Assembly (NCBI GenBank): GCA_002787235.1
Contig: PCWG01000035.1
Location: forward strand, 37,109-101,108
Origin: Nitrospinae bacterium CG11_big_fil_rev_8_21_14_0_20_45_15
GTDB lineage: Bacteria; Nitrospinota; Nitrospinia; Nitrospinales; VA-1
Direction: 5' to 3'
DNA: 64,000 nucleotides
Part shown: one piece after another, positions 27,940 through 37,763 of the stretch
How positions within the stretch are numbered: the first letter of the stretch is position 1
How the letters are laid out: every line of letters starts with the position of its first letter
Notes under the pieces: model-generated
Seen by the model: only the letters and a program-made list of their open reading frames with translations
Told to the model about the DNA's origin: nothing
Databases searched by the model: none
Made by a program: the position numbers and the translations under genes

Positions 27940-29520
27940 ATGTTTTTAAATGACGATAATAAAAGACTGTTTCAAATCGTTGGTTTTTTCGTTTTGCTAT
28001 TCGCACTCGGTTGGGAATTGGAAATCAACGTACCCAGTGATGTCTCCACAGGTGTTCTGTATCTTGCCCTTGCAGGGTTTGCTTATCAAACCCGCAATAG
28101 AAACTATATCCTCACCGCCGCCGCCATGGCGATCAGTCTGGAATTTATCGGATATTTTAAATCACCGCAACAGTCCACCTCCGAATACGCATTGGCCAGC
28201 CTGATCATCGCAATATGTATCATTACAATCACCACGCAACTTTTCCTGAAACGAAACCAGTCAGAGAAAGAACTCCATGCGATCCAGGAACATTTGCACA
28301 TAAAACAAATTGCTCTGAATTTGGCGAATACCGCCTACAAGCGTGAAACCACATTTGTACAACTCCACAAAGATATTGCCGTTGCCGCTAACGAAGCTGG
28401 AAATATTGAGGAAACTCTGAAACTCTGTCTCAAGCGGATATGCCATCACACCGGCTGGCCTGTGGGGCACCTTTATTTACCCGAAAGTAGAAACTCCAGT
28501 TATCTTCTCCCCACGACCATCTGGTATCTGGAACATCCAGAATCATTCAAGAATTTTAAGGAAATTTCTGAGACCACCGCTATGGCTCCCGGTGAGGGTT
28601 TACCGGGAAGAGTTTTGAAAAGTGGAAAACCCGAATGGATCATCGATGTGGGCGCAGACCCTAATTTCCCAAGATCTCGCTTGGCCAAAGACATCAATGT
28701 CAAGGCGGGATTTGCATTCCCCATTTTTATTGGGGAGGAAATTGCCGGAGTTATGGAGTTTTTTTCTTCCCAGGCTGTGGAACCCAATCCGCAACTTCTA
28801 GACATCATGTCTCAAATTGGTGCCCAGTTGGGGCGCATATTCGAACGCAAATATGCGGAAGAGGAAATCAATGATTCTCAGGAAAAATTACGCAATTTAT
28901 ACCATCGCCTGCAATCGGTACGCGAAGAAGAGAGAACCCGCATCGCCAGAGAAGTACATGATGAGCTTGCCCAAATTTTAACCGCAATAAAATTCAAGGC
29001 AACTCTTCTTGAAAAAAAGCTAGTCACTATTGAACCCGATTTGACAAAATACACGCAGGCAATTACCAACCTTGTCTCAGAAAATATAAAGATTGTAAAA
29101 AAAATCGTCATGGACCTCCGCCCACCAATTTTGGACGATTTTGGAATTTCTGAAGCCATTGAATGGCAAATCAATGAGTTTGCCACCAACTCGGGTATCG
29201 AATGCTCCTATATTCTAAAATCAAAAACAGACCAATGGGATAAAGAAAAAGCAACCGCCCTCTTCAGAATCTTTCAGGAAGCATTGACGAATGTCGCCCG
29301 TCACTCACAAGCAAAAAATTTACAGGTTGAACTTGAACAAAAAAATGGTATTTTTAAATTGACCCTCAAGGACGATGGCATAGGCATAACTACCCATCAA
29401 ATCACCGATCCAACATCGCTGGGCATTCTGGGTATGCGAGAACGTGCGACCCCCTGGTGCGGGAATATAAACTTTGAATCAGCCGCTGGTGAAGGCACTT
29501 TAGTAACGATAGTTCTTTAA
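27940..29520 (+). CDS. GAF-domain sensor histidine kinase, NarX-like (HisKA_3)
   Basis: 526 residues. Three or four hydrophobic segments lie in the first 115 residues, followed by a short coiled segment and a GAF domain (about 150-305; WPVGHLYLPE... GLPGRVLKSGKPEWI... GFAFPIFIGEEIAGVMEFFS). A HisKA_3 dimerisation helix carries phospho-acceptor His340 in REVHDELAQ, and the HATPase domain has a DDGIGI motif. This is the NarX/DegS class that pairs with NarL-type regulators. A regulator of that class follows immediately, so they form a two-component system. The sensed signal is unknown. Confidence 0.9.
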   Translation: MFLNDDNKRLFQIVGFFVLLFALGWELEINVPSDVSTGVLYLALAGFAYQTRNRNYILTAAAMAISLEFIGYFKSPQQSTSEYALASLIIAICIITITTQLFLKRNQSEKELHAIQEHLHIKQIALNLANTAYKRETTFVQLHKDIAVAANEAGNIEETLKLCLKRICHHTGWPVGHLYLPESRNSSYLLPTTIWYLEHPESFKNFKEISETTAMAPGEGLPGRVLKSGKPEWIIDVGADPNFPRSRLAKDINVKAGFAFPIFIGEEIAGVMEFFSSQAVEPNPQLLDIMSQIGAQLGRIFERKYAEEEINDSQEKLRNLYHRLQSVREEERTRIAREVHDELAQILTAIKFKATLLEKKLVTIEPDLTKYTQAITNLVSENIKIVKKIVMDLRPPILDDFGISEAIEWQINEFATNSGIECSYILKSKTDQWDKEKATALFRIFQEALTNVARHSQAKNLQVELEQKNGIFKLTLKDDGIGITTHQITDPTSLGILGMRERATPWCGNINFESAAGEGTLVTIVL

Positions 29521-29600
29521 ATCCCTCAGTGTGCACAGTGCATCCCTACTTGGGAAAAGTCTAACAATAATTTTTGCAAATCAACCAACACAACTCAATT

Positions 29601-30254
29601 ATGAAGACGGCAACAAACACATCCGAAAAAATTGAAATCCTCATTGGCGACGACCATCCACTCTTTAGAGAAGGTCTGTGTCATGCCTTTGCGGAAACCT
29701 CAGATATTATTGTCAAAGCTTCCGCCAAGAACGGCAACGAGCTGATTGATTTAGTCCATCATAATTCCTACGATTTGGTCCTGCTCGATCTGAGCATGCC
29801 TGGAAAAAGCGGATTGGAAGTATTAAAACAATTGAAAAGTGAGAACCCTGATTTACCGGTTCTCGTACTAAGCATGCACCCCGAAGATCAATACGCCGTT
29901 CGTGTTATCAAGGCTGGAGCATCAGGCTACATCACCAAGGACAGCGATGTAGATATTCTTATGAACGCCATAAGAAAGGTAGCCAAAGGCGGGAAATATG
30001 CCAGTCCAGAGATCACAGAAAAGCTGGCCTTTGGTTTTCTTGATCCCAGCCACGCCCCTCATGAAAACCTTTCAGACCGGGAGTATCAGGTGTTTTGCAT
30101 GATCGCAAAAGGTCAATCCTTGACTGAAATTGGCAATGAACTTTCTCTCAGCGTCAAGACCATCAGCACGCATCGTTCGCGCATACTGGAAAAGATGAAT
30201 CTCAAGAAAAATGCAGAACTCATCCATTACGCCATCAATAACGAACTCATCTAG
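29601..30254 (+). CDS. NarL/FixJ-family response regulator
   Basis: 217 residues from the ATG at 29601 (an in-frame TTG at 29574 is less likely). The receiver domain has IGDDHPLFREGL and phospho-acceptor Asp63 in LLDLSMPGKSG. A LuxR-type helix-turn-helix follows (LSDREYQVFCMIAKGQSLTEIGNELSLSVKTISTHRSRILEKM). It follows its cognate-type kinase by 80 bases. Possible targets are the two exported genes just downstream, by position only. Confidence 0.93.
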   Translation: MKTATNTSEKIEILIGDDHPLFREGLCHAFAETSDIIVKASAKNGNELIDLVHHNSYDLVLLDLSMPGKSGLEVLKQLKSENPDLPVLVLSMHPEDQYAVRVIKAGASGYITKDSDVDILMNAIRKVAKGGKYASPEITEKLAFGFLDPSHAPHENLSDREYQVFCMIAKGQSLTEIGNELSLSVKTISTHRSRILEKMNLKKNAELIHYAINNELI

Positions 30255-30468
30255 CCCCTCCTATTCAATACTATAAACATCTAAAACTGGATAGGAAAAA
30301 TACCTACCCGAAACAAGAAAACGATTTAAAAAAATAAATCCTTCCGCTGATACCATTTCCCCACACGAAAGACTAGACTTCCCAGAATATAGCGTTTTTC
30401 CAGTTCCAGAAAATGCGTTGTTATGTGTTTCTCTGGTACTTAATTTGAGTACTCTTTTGGGGGTTTAA

Positions 30469-30864
30469 ATGCATCGCAAGACAACTGGCACGATTGCGGC
30501 TCTTTTTCTTTTTGGCGTTCTGGCTTTTTTTTCTGACACCAAAGATTTGTTAGCGGGTGATCTCGAAACTATGCAAACCGTTTCACTCATCCACTCAGAC
30601 ACACCCGTTTCTCTAACATTGTCGCCCACGTCGGAAATCAACATTCGAAATGATTACCCGACGCATCTCGTCAATGTAAAAATCATTGATAAGGCAACGC
30701 AAAAAAAAATATTGACGATTAAGGTATTTCCTGCAGGAGAGAGTATCAGTCTGTCTTTTGGTAAAGCTGGAGTTTATGGCGTTTGTTATCTCGTTGGTAA
30801 TAAGGATTCAAAAGGCATAGATCATTGTATAAATCTGAATTTAGTGAAAGCACGAGAAGTTTGA
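30469..30864 (+). CDS. Small exported protein of unknown function
   Basis: 131 residues. A hydrophobic N-terminus (about 9-25) reads as a signal peptide. The mature part is beta-rich (IHSDTPVSLTLSPTSEINIRN... VFPAGESISLSFGKAGVYGVCYLVG) and contains two cysteines that could form a disulfide. A GGGGG-type purine stretch precedes the ATG. Not recognised. It is followed by a second exported gene and preceded by a two-component system. Confidence 0.6.
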   Translation: MHRKTTGTIAALFLFGVLAFFSDTKDLLAGDLETMQTVSLIHSDTPVSLTLSPTSEINIRNDYPTHLVNVKIIDKATQKKILTIKVFPAGESISLSFGKAGVYGVCYLVGNKDSKGIDHCINLNLVKAREV

Positions 30865-30967
30865 TCTTATTTATTTAGGAAGCTCCATTTGTTTTTTTAC
30901 GAACCCAGACTTGAGTTCGGGGTTCAAATTTAATTCTGTACCTTTAAACTTTTAAAAGGAGAGAACA

Positions 30968-31408
30968 ATGAAAAAAGTATTTGTTATTGCTACCGCACTT
31001 TTGATTGGTTACGCATCCAGTGCTTCTGCGCAAGAAATTGCCAATGGCCAAACTGCATCCTGCAACGATGCAAAATCCATTGAAATTTCTGTAGCGAAAA
31101 TTGCTAACACATCCAACGATAAATTCGGCTACACCAGCAATGATCGTGGAACGGGCAATGTAAGCGTTTGGAAATCTTCAAACTTCACGACGGTTCCGAT
31201 TTCTTTGGGCCCGAACGACAGCAACCATACTTTGGTTGAGACCGATCATGGTTTGACCGGTATTGGTGTTCGTGGAACATACGGCGCGTCCAAAGTTGTA
31301 TTGCAACAACAAAACGCATTCAGCCGAGGTGATTCTATCGGCGACATCAGCGGTTTGGTAAAAATCACCAACATTGGCACCAACCCTGTAAGCGTTAACT
31401 GCATGTAA
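30968..31408 (+). CDS. Small exported beta-rich protein of unknown function
   Basis: 146 residues. A clean signal peptide (about 1-21, ending ASAQ) is preceded by a strong AAAAGGAGAG ribosome-binding site at 30954-30963. The mature protein is rich in Asn, Ser, Thr and Gly. It has one Cys near residue 35 and one next to the C-terminus (SVNCM), which suggests a disulfide closing a beta sandwich. The ribosome-binding site, composition and following strong terminator point to an abundant secreted or periplasmic protein. Family not recognised. Confidence 0.7.
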   Translation: MKKVFVIATALLIGYASSASAQEIANGQTASCNDAKSIEISVAKIANTSNDKFGYTSNDRGTGNVSVWKSSNFTTVPISLGPNDSNHTLVETDHGLTGIGVRGTYGASKVVLQQQNAFSRGDSIGDISGLVKITNIGTNPVSVNCM

Positions 31409-31460
31409 TTTAGGTTTGCCCGGCGTATGCTGAGATATCAAACCTCAGTCATTCATTAAA

Positions 31461-31495
31461 CAGCCGATCCTTTCGAGGGTCGGCTGTTTTTTTTT
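31461..31495 (+). terminator. Rho-independent terminator after the exported-protein gene
   Basis: CAGCCGATCC (31461-31470) pairs with GGGTCGGCTG (31477-31486), allowing one T-G pair, around a 6-base loop. A run of T follows. Confidence 0.92.
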
Positions 31496-31654
31496 CTTTA
31501 TCAGCGAAGCATTCTCCATATCTCTCGGCAATCCATAATTGTTTTTCAGCTCCCTTTTAAAAATTTTGATAATCTATCGCTTCTAGTATAAAGTCGCTTA
31601 TCGAGATTTCGTAGCCATAGCTTGCCATTCATAAATCTTTCAAATATTTCCATC

Positions 31655-33073
31655 ATGACATTGCCCGTAAAAGTTAGATTTGCGCCCAGTCCCACAGGTT
31701 ACTTGCATATTGGCGGAGTACGAACTGCCTTATTCAACTGGTTGTTTGCACGCAATATGGGGGGGACATTTGTTCTTCGCATTGAAGACACCGACGTTTC
31801 CCGCTCCACAGAGGAATCCATTCAGGAAATCATCTCAGCAATGAAATGGCTGGGGCTGGACTGGGATGAGGGACCTTACCGCCAAATGGAACGCAGGGAA
31901 GTCTACGACCGGGCCGTTGAAAAATTGATCAAAGAGGGCAACGCCTATCGATGTTATTGCTCGGCTGAAACTCTGGATGCCAAACGTAAAGAAGCTCTCG
32001 AACGTAAAGGCAAACCCAAATACGATGGCACCTGCCGAAACCTGACAGGTACTTCCGACGCTCCCCATGTTGTTCGCTTCAAGGCCCCGGCCGAGGGCAC
32101 CGTAACGGTGAAAGACCTTTTGCGTGGCAATGTCACTTTTGACAACGAGGAACTAGACGATTTTATAATACAAAGAACCGATGGAACTCCCACTTACAAT
32201 TTTGTTGTGGTGGTCGACGATGCCGATATGGGGATCACGCATGTCATCCGCGGTGACGATCATCTTTCGAACACACCCCGGCAAGCCTTGATGTACGATG
32301 CCTTGGGCTATCCCCGCCCCCAGTTTGCACATATTTCCATGATACTGGGATCAGACAAAACAAGACTCAGCAAACGTCACGGTGCCACCTCCACCCTCGC
32401 CTACCGCGATATGGGCTACCTGCCCGATGCCTTGATCAATTACCTGGCCCGGCTGGGATGGTCGCATGGCGATCAGGAAATTTTTACACGAGAAGAAATG
32501 ATCCGGTTTTTCAACTTCGACTCCGTCAGCGTTTCAGCCGCCGTATTCAATCCTGAAAAACTGTTGTGGCTCAACCATCAGTACATACAAGCCGCATCTC
32601 TGGAAACATTGGCTTCCCTGCTTGAGAACCTTTTGATTCACGAAAAAATTCTTCCTGAAAATCATGAGATGACACCGGAAGAAATCGCGCGTCCCATCCC
32701 TATTCTGAAAGAACGTTCCCAAACGATCAAGGAGATGGCTGATAAAGCAGAATTTTATTTCAGAGAAAATATTACAATCGACGAAACGGCGGGCAAAAAG
32801 TTTTTAACGCAATCCGCAAACCCCTTGCTGGAAGAGTTGGTCAATGGTTTGCGTGATCTGAGCGATATCACTGAAGAAACGCTTGAAAAACTATTCAAGG
32901 AAATCGTCGAGAAAGCAGATATCAAACTGGGGAAACTGGCTCAACCTGTGCGCGTCGCCTTGACCGGACAAACAGCAAGCCCAGGAATTTACGATGTTAT
33001 CCTTCTGCTTGGAAAAGAACGCACTTTGAAACGATTGTCCGACGCTATCAGCTATTCAACAATCAACCCTTAG
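31655..33073 (+). CDS. gltX: Glutamyl-tRNA synthetase
   Basis: 472 residues from the ATG at 31655 (a TTG 33 bases earlier is less likely). The class I signatures are [14 protein letters not shown] (HIGH motif) and [12 protein letters not shown] (KMSKS-like). The DIIQR-type zinc-less insertion and an anticodon-binding C-terminal domain of normal length complete the fold. It charges tRNA-Glu and may also charge tRNA-Gln if the GatCAB route is used. The last 11 bases overlap the 3' end of the convergent Fe-S oxidoreductase gene. Confidence 0.96.
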   Translation: MTLPVKVRFAPSPTGYLHIGGVRTALFNWLFARNMGGTFVLRIEDTDVSRSTEESIQEIISAMKWLGLDWDEGPYRQMERREVYDRAVEKLIKEGNAYRCYCSAETLDAKRKEALERKGKPKYDGTCRNLTGTSDAPHVVRFKAPAEGTVTVKDLLRGNVTFDNEELDDFIIQRTDGTPTYNFVVVVDDADMGITHVIRGDDHLSNTPRQALMYDALGYPRPQFAHISMILGSDKTRLSKRHGATSTLAYRDMGYLPDALINYLARLGWSHGDQEIFTREEMIRFFNFDSVSVSAAVFNPEKLLWLNHQYIQAASLETLASLLENLLIHEKILPENHEMTPEEIARPIPILKERSQTIKEMADKAEFYFRENITIDETAGKKFLTQSANPLLEELVNGLRDLSDITEETLEKLFKEIVEKADIKLGKLAQPVRVALTGQTASPGIYDVILLLGKERTLKRLSDAISYSTINP

Positions 33074-35069
33074 TCGGTTGTTTGTTTGCCAGCTCCGCCA
33101 CATCGGCGACAACCACTTTTCCAGTCAACCCTTTGGACTTGACGGCGTCCTCCAGCATCAACACGCAAAAAGGACAGGACACCGCAATCGTATCCGGTTT
33201 TGCTTGCATGAGTTCGTCCAGTCGTTGATGACTCATTGGCGAACCTGAGGTCTCCTCCATCAGGAATCGTGCGCCTCCTGCACCACAACAGGTTCCACGC
33301 TCCTTCTGATGTTCAATTTCCACAAGATCATTTTCAGATATCACCGCACGGGGCGAATCATAGATTTCGTTGTGCCGCCCAAGATAACAGGCATCGTGAA
33401 AAACGACTTTACCCTCTTCTGCATTGGGTGACAGACGCCCTTCTTTCATCAATTGTTCCAGTAATTCAGAATGATGCAATACCTCCAGATGCACTCCGAA
33501 GTCCGGGTATTCATTTTTCAGGGAATTGAAACAATGCGGACAATGGGTGACGACTTTTACAATCCCCAGGTTCAGAAAAGTCTCAGCGTTTTTTGAAGCC
33601 AGCATGTCGAATAAATATTCGTTTCCTGCCCTGCGGGCAGGGTCTCCCGTGCATCCCTCTTTCCGTCCCAGAATCGAAAAGTCAACGCCTGCGGAAGTCA
33701 AAAGTTCTACCACCGAACGGGCAATCTTTTGACCACGCTTATCAAAGGCCCCATTGCATCCGACAAAATACAAGTATTCGCTCGGCGCGTCCTTGTTCCA
33801 GCGTTTGAGTTCCAGTCCTTCTGCCCAGTCCTCGCGTGTGTCACAACCAAATCCCCAGGGATTGCTGTTCACTTCCAGTGACTTGAAACTCGCGGTGAGT
33901 TCTTTGGGATAACGGTCTTCATTCAAAACCAGCCCGCGTCGCATCTCTATAATTTTTGGAACGTACTCGATACCGACCGGACATTCTTCTTCACAAGCAC
34001 CGCAAGTCGTGCAAGACCAAAGTGTTTCTTCCGATATGACATCCCCAAGCAACACAGACCCTTCGCCCTCTCGAACCTGGCCCTTGAGTAAAAAAGGCGT
34101 TTCTCTTTTAATAAAATCTCTGATTCCAACGGTGAACAATTTTGGAGACAGCGGTTTTCCACTGTTCAAAGCGGGGCAGACATTGTCACAGCGACCGCAT
34201 TCGGTGCAAGAATAAAAATCCAGAATCGATTTCCATGAAAAATCCAGGGCTTGCACCGTTCCAAAAGCTTCTAAGCTTTCATCTTCAAAATCAATTCGGG
34301 ACAATCGTTTGCCTTTCGCAGGCAGATCTGAAAAAAATAAATTCGGCAAAGCGGTGAGGATATGAAAATGTTTGCCTCGGGGAAGAATCGAAACGAAAAG
34401 CAATATGCATGAAACATGTGTCCAGTAAGCGAAGTTATGCAAATGAACAATCCACTCACCGTTTCCAAGAACGGGGGACACTGTCATCCCCAATGGGACA
34501 AACCAGGAGCCAGCAGAAGGGTTCAAAGCAATCCATGCGGAATCAAAAAACACATCGCTGAACATGATCGCCAGAATAAGACCCAGAATAACGATCCCTT
34601 CCCGCGACAAGGTCAAACGAGAGGGACGAATCACCAGTCGGCGAAATAATCCAAAAAGAACCGCAAGTGTGACGCCCAAAACAGCCGCGTCTTTAATGAG
34701 GCTATAACCTTTTTCCAGCCATTCCAGCCCTCCCACAGAAAAATTTTGCGCTGGGAAAAAACCGATCGCAAAAAAATATCCGGCACGCAACAAAAGAATC
34801 AGGAAGCCCCAAAATATGCAAGCATGCATCCAACCGGCAGAAGAATTTTTGAAAAGTTTTTTTTGCCCAAACCCCAAAAGAAGCAAATTTCTCAATCTCT
34901 TACCTAAGGAGGTCCTTGGGACCGTGGGTTGCGCAGACCGAAGAATTTTCCATTTGGGTGCGACCGATTGTGCAAAAATAACAAACGATATTGTCGTTAA
35001 CGTGAGCAATGCCCATGGCTGGATTTCTAATGGAATCCACTCCATAGCTCGGTTTAAAGAATTTTCCAT
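33063..35069 (-). CDS. Membrane heme-b/Fe-S CCG-domain oxidoreductase (EMO/HdrD-like)
   Basis: 668 residues. Five or so transmembrane segments lie in the first 245 residues with several membrane-edge histidines (e.g. 82, 209, 211, 218), as in NarI-like heme-b domains. Two [4Fe-4S] motifs follow: C288-x2-C-x2-C-x3-C298 and C353-x2-C-x2-C-x3-C363. Two CCG domains complete it ([10 protein letters not shown]..., [22 protein letters not shown]..., [12 protein letters not shown]). This layout is that of membrane FeS oxidoreductases that pass electrons from electron-transfer flavoprotein to menaquinone, or of HdrD/LutA relatives. No ETF genes are adjacent, so the electron donor is inferred only. Confidence 0.85.
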   Translation of the reverse strand: MENSLNRAMEWIPLEIQPWALLTLTTISFVIFAQSVAPKWKILRSAQPTVPRTSLGKRLRNLLLLGFGQKKLFKNSSAGWMHACIFWGFLILLLRAGYFFAIGFFPAQNFSVGGLEWLEKGYSLIKDAAVLGVTLAVLFGLFRRLVIRPSRLTLSREGIVILGLILAIMFSDVFFDSAWIALNPSAGSWFVPLGMTVSPVLGNGEWIVHLHNFAYWTHVSCILLFVSILPRGKHFHILTALPNLFFSDLPAKGKRLSRIDFEDESLEAFGTVQALDFSWKSILDFYSCTECGRCDNVCPALNSGKPLSPKLFTVGIRDFIKRETPFLLKGQVREGEGSVLLGDVISEETLWSCTTCGACEEECPVGIEYVPKIIEMRRGLVLNEDRYPKELTASFKSLEVNSNPWGFGCDTREDWAEGLELKRWNKDAPSEYLYFVGCNGAFDKRGQKIARSVVELLTSAGVDFSILGRKEGCTGDPARRAGNEYLFDMLASKNAETFLNLGIVKVVTHCPHCFNSLKNEYPDFGVHLEVLHHSELLEQLMKEGRLSPNAEEGKVVFHDACYLGRHNEIYDSPRAVISENDLVEIEHQKERGTCCGAGGARFLMEETSGSPMSHQRLDELMQAKPDTIAVSCPFCVLMLEDAVKSKGLTGKVVVADVAELANKQPTKG

Positions 35070-35309
35070 AAGTAAGTATAATTAAGATCTCGAAAACTGA
35101 AATAAAGTGATTCCCATTCACAATACAGTTTTATAGGATTCTGTTGAATTTTTAAACTCTTGTGATATCATTAACGCAAGATAACACTGAGACATAGGGA
35201 ATTCTTTTCAATGGTTTACTGAAGCTTTAATCTATTCAGTGATCCTCGACAGTTCTCCTTGCCTGAAAAACTCGCAACCCTTGTCCTGATTTATAAGGAT
35301 TCTTAATTC

Positions 35310-36245
35310 GTGGCCAACCAATTTTTTTATCCTACGCTGAGATTCGCTTTTATGGGAATGGTGTTTTGGGGAATGACATTACCCACCCTATCCCAAGCCA
35401 TCCCGATGGGAAGCCCCAATGATAAAAATCAGGCCCGGGTTACAGGAGACTGGATGTTTCACCCCAGTGGGGAACAAGTCCATCCTTCCCATTACCCAAA
35501 TTCGGGTGTCGATGGGCTGAATTCTTTTTCGGAATCAAAAAATCTGGCCAAGAGCGCTAACAATGATTTGAAGATCAACGAACCGCATCCCATACCTCAG
35601 TTTATTGAGAGTATGTCCATCTCTGATAAATTTCCGGCTCTCTATCTTGATATTTTAAATACCCCGCCAGTCGATTATTTGCAAAGTAAAATATTTGATG
35701 ACGATGCGTTTAGAAAAATAAAGAGAATACGAGTTTATGATTTCGAAAATAAAACAACGGAACCCTTTCAAAGTGCTGATGCAGGTCAAGAAGTCGCTCG
35801 AAAAATCTCGGAAGAGTTGAAAAACATCTCAACATACACCATAATTCATCCTGCAGAAAACAAGTCGGATCTCAAACTACAGATTTTCGCTCCACACAAT
35901 GGAACCGATACAAACAATGCACAGCAGAATACATCGGCATCTCCTTTTGCAGAGGATGCTCAACAAGCCGATGCCGTGTTGATTGGAGCTGTAACAAAAT
36001 ATTCAGATACTTACATTAACGAACAGGGAATTAGAGAACCTAGCTTTGCAAGTGTTCTTGAGTTTGGTGCATACCTTGTTCAACCCAAAACTGGCAAAGT
36101 CATTTGGGGCGCGCGTTATGTCAATAAAAATGGCGGGGCATCCTCGGGCTGGGTTCGTTTTAAAAATGATTTGAGTAAAGAAGAGCATTCTCAATTGGCA
36201 ATAAAAACCTTGCGCAAAGCACTCAAACCGAAATCATCTCCCTAA
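35310..36245 (+). CDS. Exported protein with a CsgG/LpoB-like fold (tentative)
   Basis: 311 residues, GTG start, signal peptide (about 1-31, ending LSQA). A low-complexity middle is followed from about residue 135 by a beta-alpha domain: RIRVYDFENKTTEPF, helix EVARKISEELK, TIIHPAE, then DAVLIGAVTKYSDT and a strand run YLVQPKTGKVIWGARYVNKNGG. This resembles the TolB-N-like/CsgG/LpoB domain used by outer-membrane factors. No lipobox is visible. It is followed 58 bases later by the HmuY-like gene, suggesting a shared role at the cell envelope. Confidence 0.55.
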   Translation: MANQFFYPTLRFAFMGMVFWGMTLPTLSQAIPMGSPNDKNQARVTGDWMFHPSGEQVHPSHYPNSGVDGLNSFSESKNLAKSANNDLKINEPHPIPQFIESMSISDKFPALYLDILNTPPVDYLQSKIFDDDAFRKIKRIRVYDFENKTTEPFQSADAGQEVARKISEELKNISTYTIIHPAENKSDLKLQIFAPHNGTDTNNAQQNTSASPFAEDAQQADAVLIGAVTKYSDTYINEQGIREPSFASVLEFGAYLVQPKTGKVIWGARYVNKNGGASSGWVRFKNDLSKEEHSQLAIKTLRKALKPKSSP

Positions 36246-36303
36246 TTTTTCAAAGACCTAAATGAGTTCAACAATATCCCCAAAATCCTCTAATGAGGAA
36301 ACC

Positions 36304-37041
36304 ATGATAGAAGGTCAAGACACTTCTATTGAAAAAAAGAAAAAATTCTGGCGCAATTGTTTTTTGGTCGGTCTCACGATCTCCCTTGCCATGGTTTTTC
36401 CGGAAAAAATCACTCAGTTGAACGAATTTATCAATTCGCCCAGCGTAGACCTGCCGCAGAAGGTGGACACAAAGGATCAGAAAAAGAAACAAGCGAAACA
36501 ATCTCTGAATAAAAATCTGCTCCCCACTAACTACGCTATGGTCAACGCTTCTGCCGACGACAAATGGATTTATTACGATCTGTCGAGCGGTGCGGCAGTA
36601 AAAATAATGGACCCTTCTTCTCTCGAATGGGATTTGGCCTTTAGAAGAAGCCAAATCATCACCAATGGGGGAGCTACCAATCGTTTTGGCAAAGCAGGGC
36701 TTCATGATATGGGGGAAGTCCCTTTTGACGAGGTACTTGAAGTCCCTTCGGATGGCTACATCGCCGATGTCGCGACAAAGACGGAGACTGAAAATCCAGT
36801 ACTCCTGAAATGGTTCAAATACAACTTCCTGACCCATAAATTGACCGCAAAAAAGAACATTTATGCTTTCAAAACAGCTGATGACAAATTCGCAAAAATC
36901 CAATTTGTAAGTTTTAATTGCGATAATGAGGAAACCGGATGTATCCGCTTCCAGTACGCCTATCAGGATAACGGTACGAATAGCTTCATGAAGAACAAGT
37001 TTGCACAGGAAGTCCCCACAGTTCAGGAAGAAAAATCCTGA
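36304..37041 (+). CDS. HmuY-like membrane-anchored protein
   Basis: About 245 residues from the ATG at 36304, which has GAGG five bases upstream (an ATG at 36262 lacks a site). A transmembrane helix near the N-terminus (about 19-35) and a basic linker precede a HmuY-like beta domain (from about 85: WIYYDLSSGAAV, SLEWDLAFRRSQIITNGGATNRFGKAG, YAFKTADDKFAKIQFVSF, GCIRFQYAYQDNG). Porphyromonas HmuY binds heme. Here the haem ligands cannot be confirmed, and the anchor is a helix rather than a lipid. It sits upstream of a gene with a Fur-box-like site. Confidence 0.6.
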   Translation: MIEGQDTSIEKKKKFWRNCFLVGLTISLAMVFPEKITQLNEFINSPSVDLPQKVDTKDQKKKQAKQSLNKNLLPTNYAMVNASADDKWIYYDLSSGAAVKIMDPSSLEWDLAFRRSQIITNGGATNRFGKAGLHDMGEVPFDEVLEVPSDGYIADVATKTETENPVLLKWFKYNFLTHKLTAKKNIYAFKTADDKFAKIQFVSFNCDNEETGCIRFQYAYQDNGTNSFMKNKFAQEVPTVQEEKS

Positions 37042-37095
37042 TCCTCAACCCGTGGCGGTCTTGCATTTCCCGTTCGTCCCTGAATCAATTATAGA

Positions 37096-37115
37096 AAAGG
37101 GTTCAAATTCCCTTT
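37096..37115 (+). terminator. Weak hairpin after the HmuY-like gene
   Basis: AAAGGG (37096-37101) pairs with CCCTTT (37110-37115) around an 8-base loop. The T run starts only 12 bases later and belongs to the Fur-box-like site. Confidence 0.3.
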
Positions 37116-37121
37116 CAGTCA

Positions 37122-37136
37122 TGATATTTTTTATCA
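37122..37136. promoter_or_regulatory. Fur-box-like 7-1-7 site
   Basis: TGATATT-T-TTTATCA agrees with the Fur core TGATAAT-N-ATTATCA at 12 of 14 positions; the two mismatches are symmetric. It lies 42 bases before the next gene's start, with TATAAA at 37142-37147 as a possible -10. Confidence 0.6.
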
Positions 37137-37177
37137 TTCAGTATAAACAAGACAATCAATCCTCGGAGTTCTATTAA

Positions 37178-37756
37178 ATGTCCACCCTTAAAGGAATGCT
37201 TTTCAGTCAGTATGCAGGTGAAGGACTGACACACTTGATCGAAGATTTACAAAAAAAATACAAACCAAAAAAAGGACGCCGTTTCAATCACCAGAATATC
37301 ACCTACGAAATCGGCCGCCCAACGTTGAGCAACAACCAAATCGAATTTGCAATCAGCTCAAAGATTCCTCAGGACGAATTAAAAGATCAATCCAAAATGG
37401 ATATCTATTTTGACAAGATCAAAGCCCTGATGGATAAAGAAAGTAAAAAGCCCGTATCGATTGAGATGGAAAATATTGTATGGGGCACCAAACAGGACTC
37501 TGACAAAAATCGGGATTACGTCAAGCTGATCTATCAATATCCCCTGGACGATCTTTTCGATAACGAAACGGTCATTAAGAAGCATCAGGCACAGGACAAT
37601 GCTGAAGCTTTGGGAGAGATTAAAGGAGCTTATACCGACCAGGGCAAAGTGGTTCTGGACATGGTCCGTGAATCCATTCAGAAAGTTGCGCTCATGCACA
37701 TGGACTGTTTGATGAATGCCAATGACAAAGTGAAAGCAAATTTAAAAATAACTTAA
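37178..37756 (+). CDS. Conserved-looking cytoplasmic protein of unknown function
   Basis: 192 residues, soluble, with GGAG upstream of the ATG. Charged and mixed alpha/beta, with no cysteine motif apart from one Cys near the C-terminus (MHMDCLMN), where His and Met also cluster. Not recognised. It sits behind a Fur-box-like site and is followed directly by small membrane proteins and a DUF420 gene, so an iron- or heme-linked role is plausible but unproven. Confidence 0.6.
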   Translation: MSTLKGMLFSQYAGEGLTHLIEDLQKKYKPKKGRRFNHQNITYEIGRPTLSNNQIEFAISSKIPQDELKDQSKMDIYFDKIKALMDKESKKPVSIEMENIVWGTKQDSDKNRDYVKLIYQYPLDDLFDNETVIKKHQAQDNAEALGEIKGAYTDQGKVVLDMVRESIQKVALMHMDCLMNANDKVKANLKIT

Positions 37757-37763
37757 CCCGATC

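Noticed and set aside
31759..31765. Run of seven G in gltX
   Set aside because: Lies in an essential gene and is within normal homopolymer lengths for the sequence.
37096..37136. GGGTTCAAATTCCC block looking like a tRNA T arm
   Set aside because: No acceptor stem, D arm or anticodon arm surrounds it; it is a short hairpin next to a Fur-box-like site.
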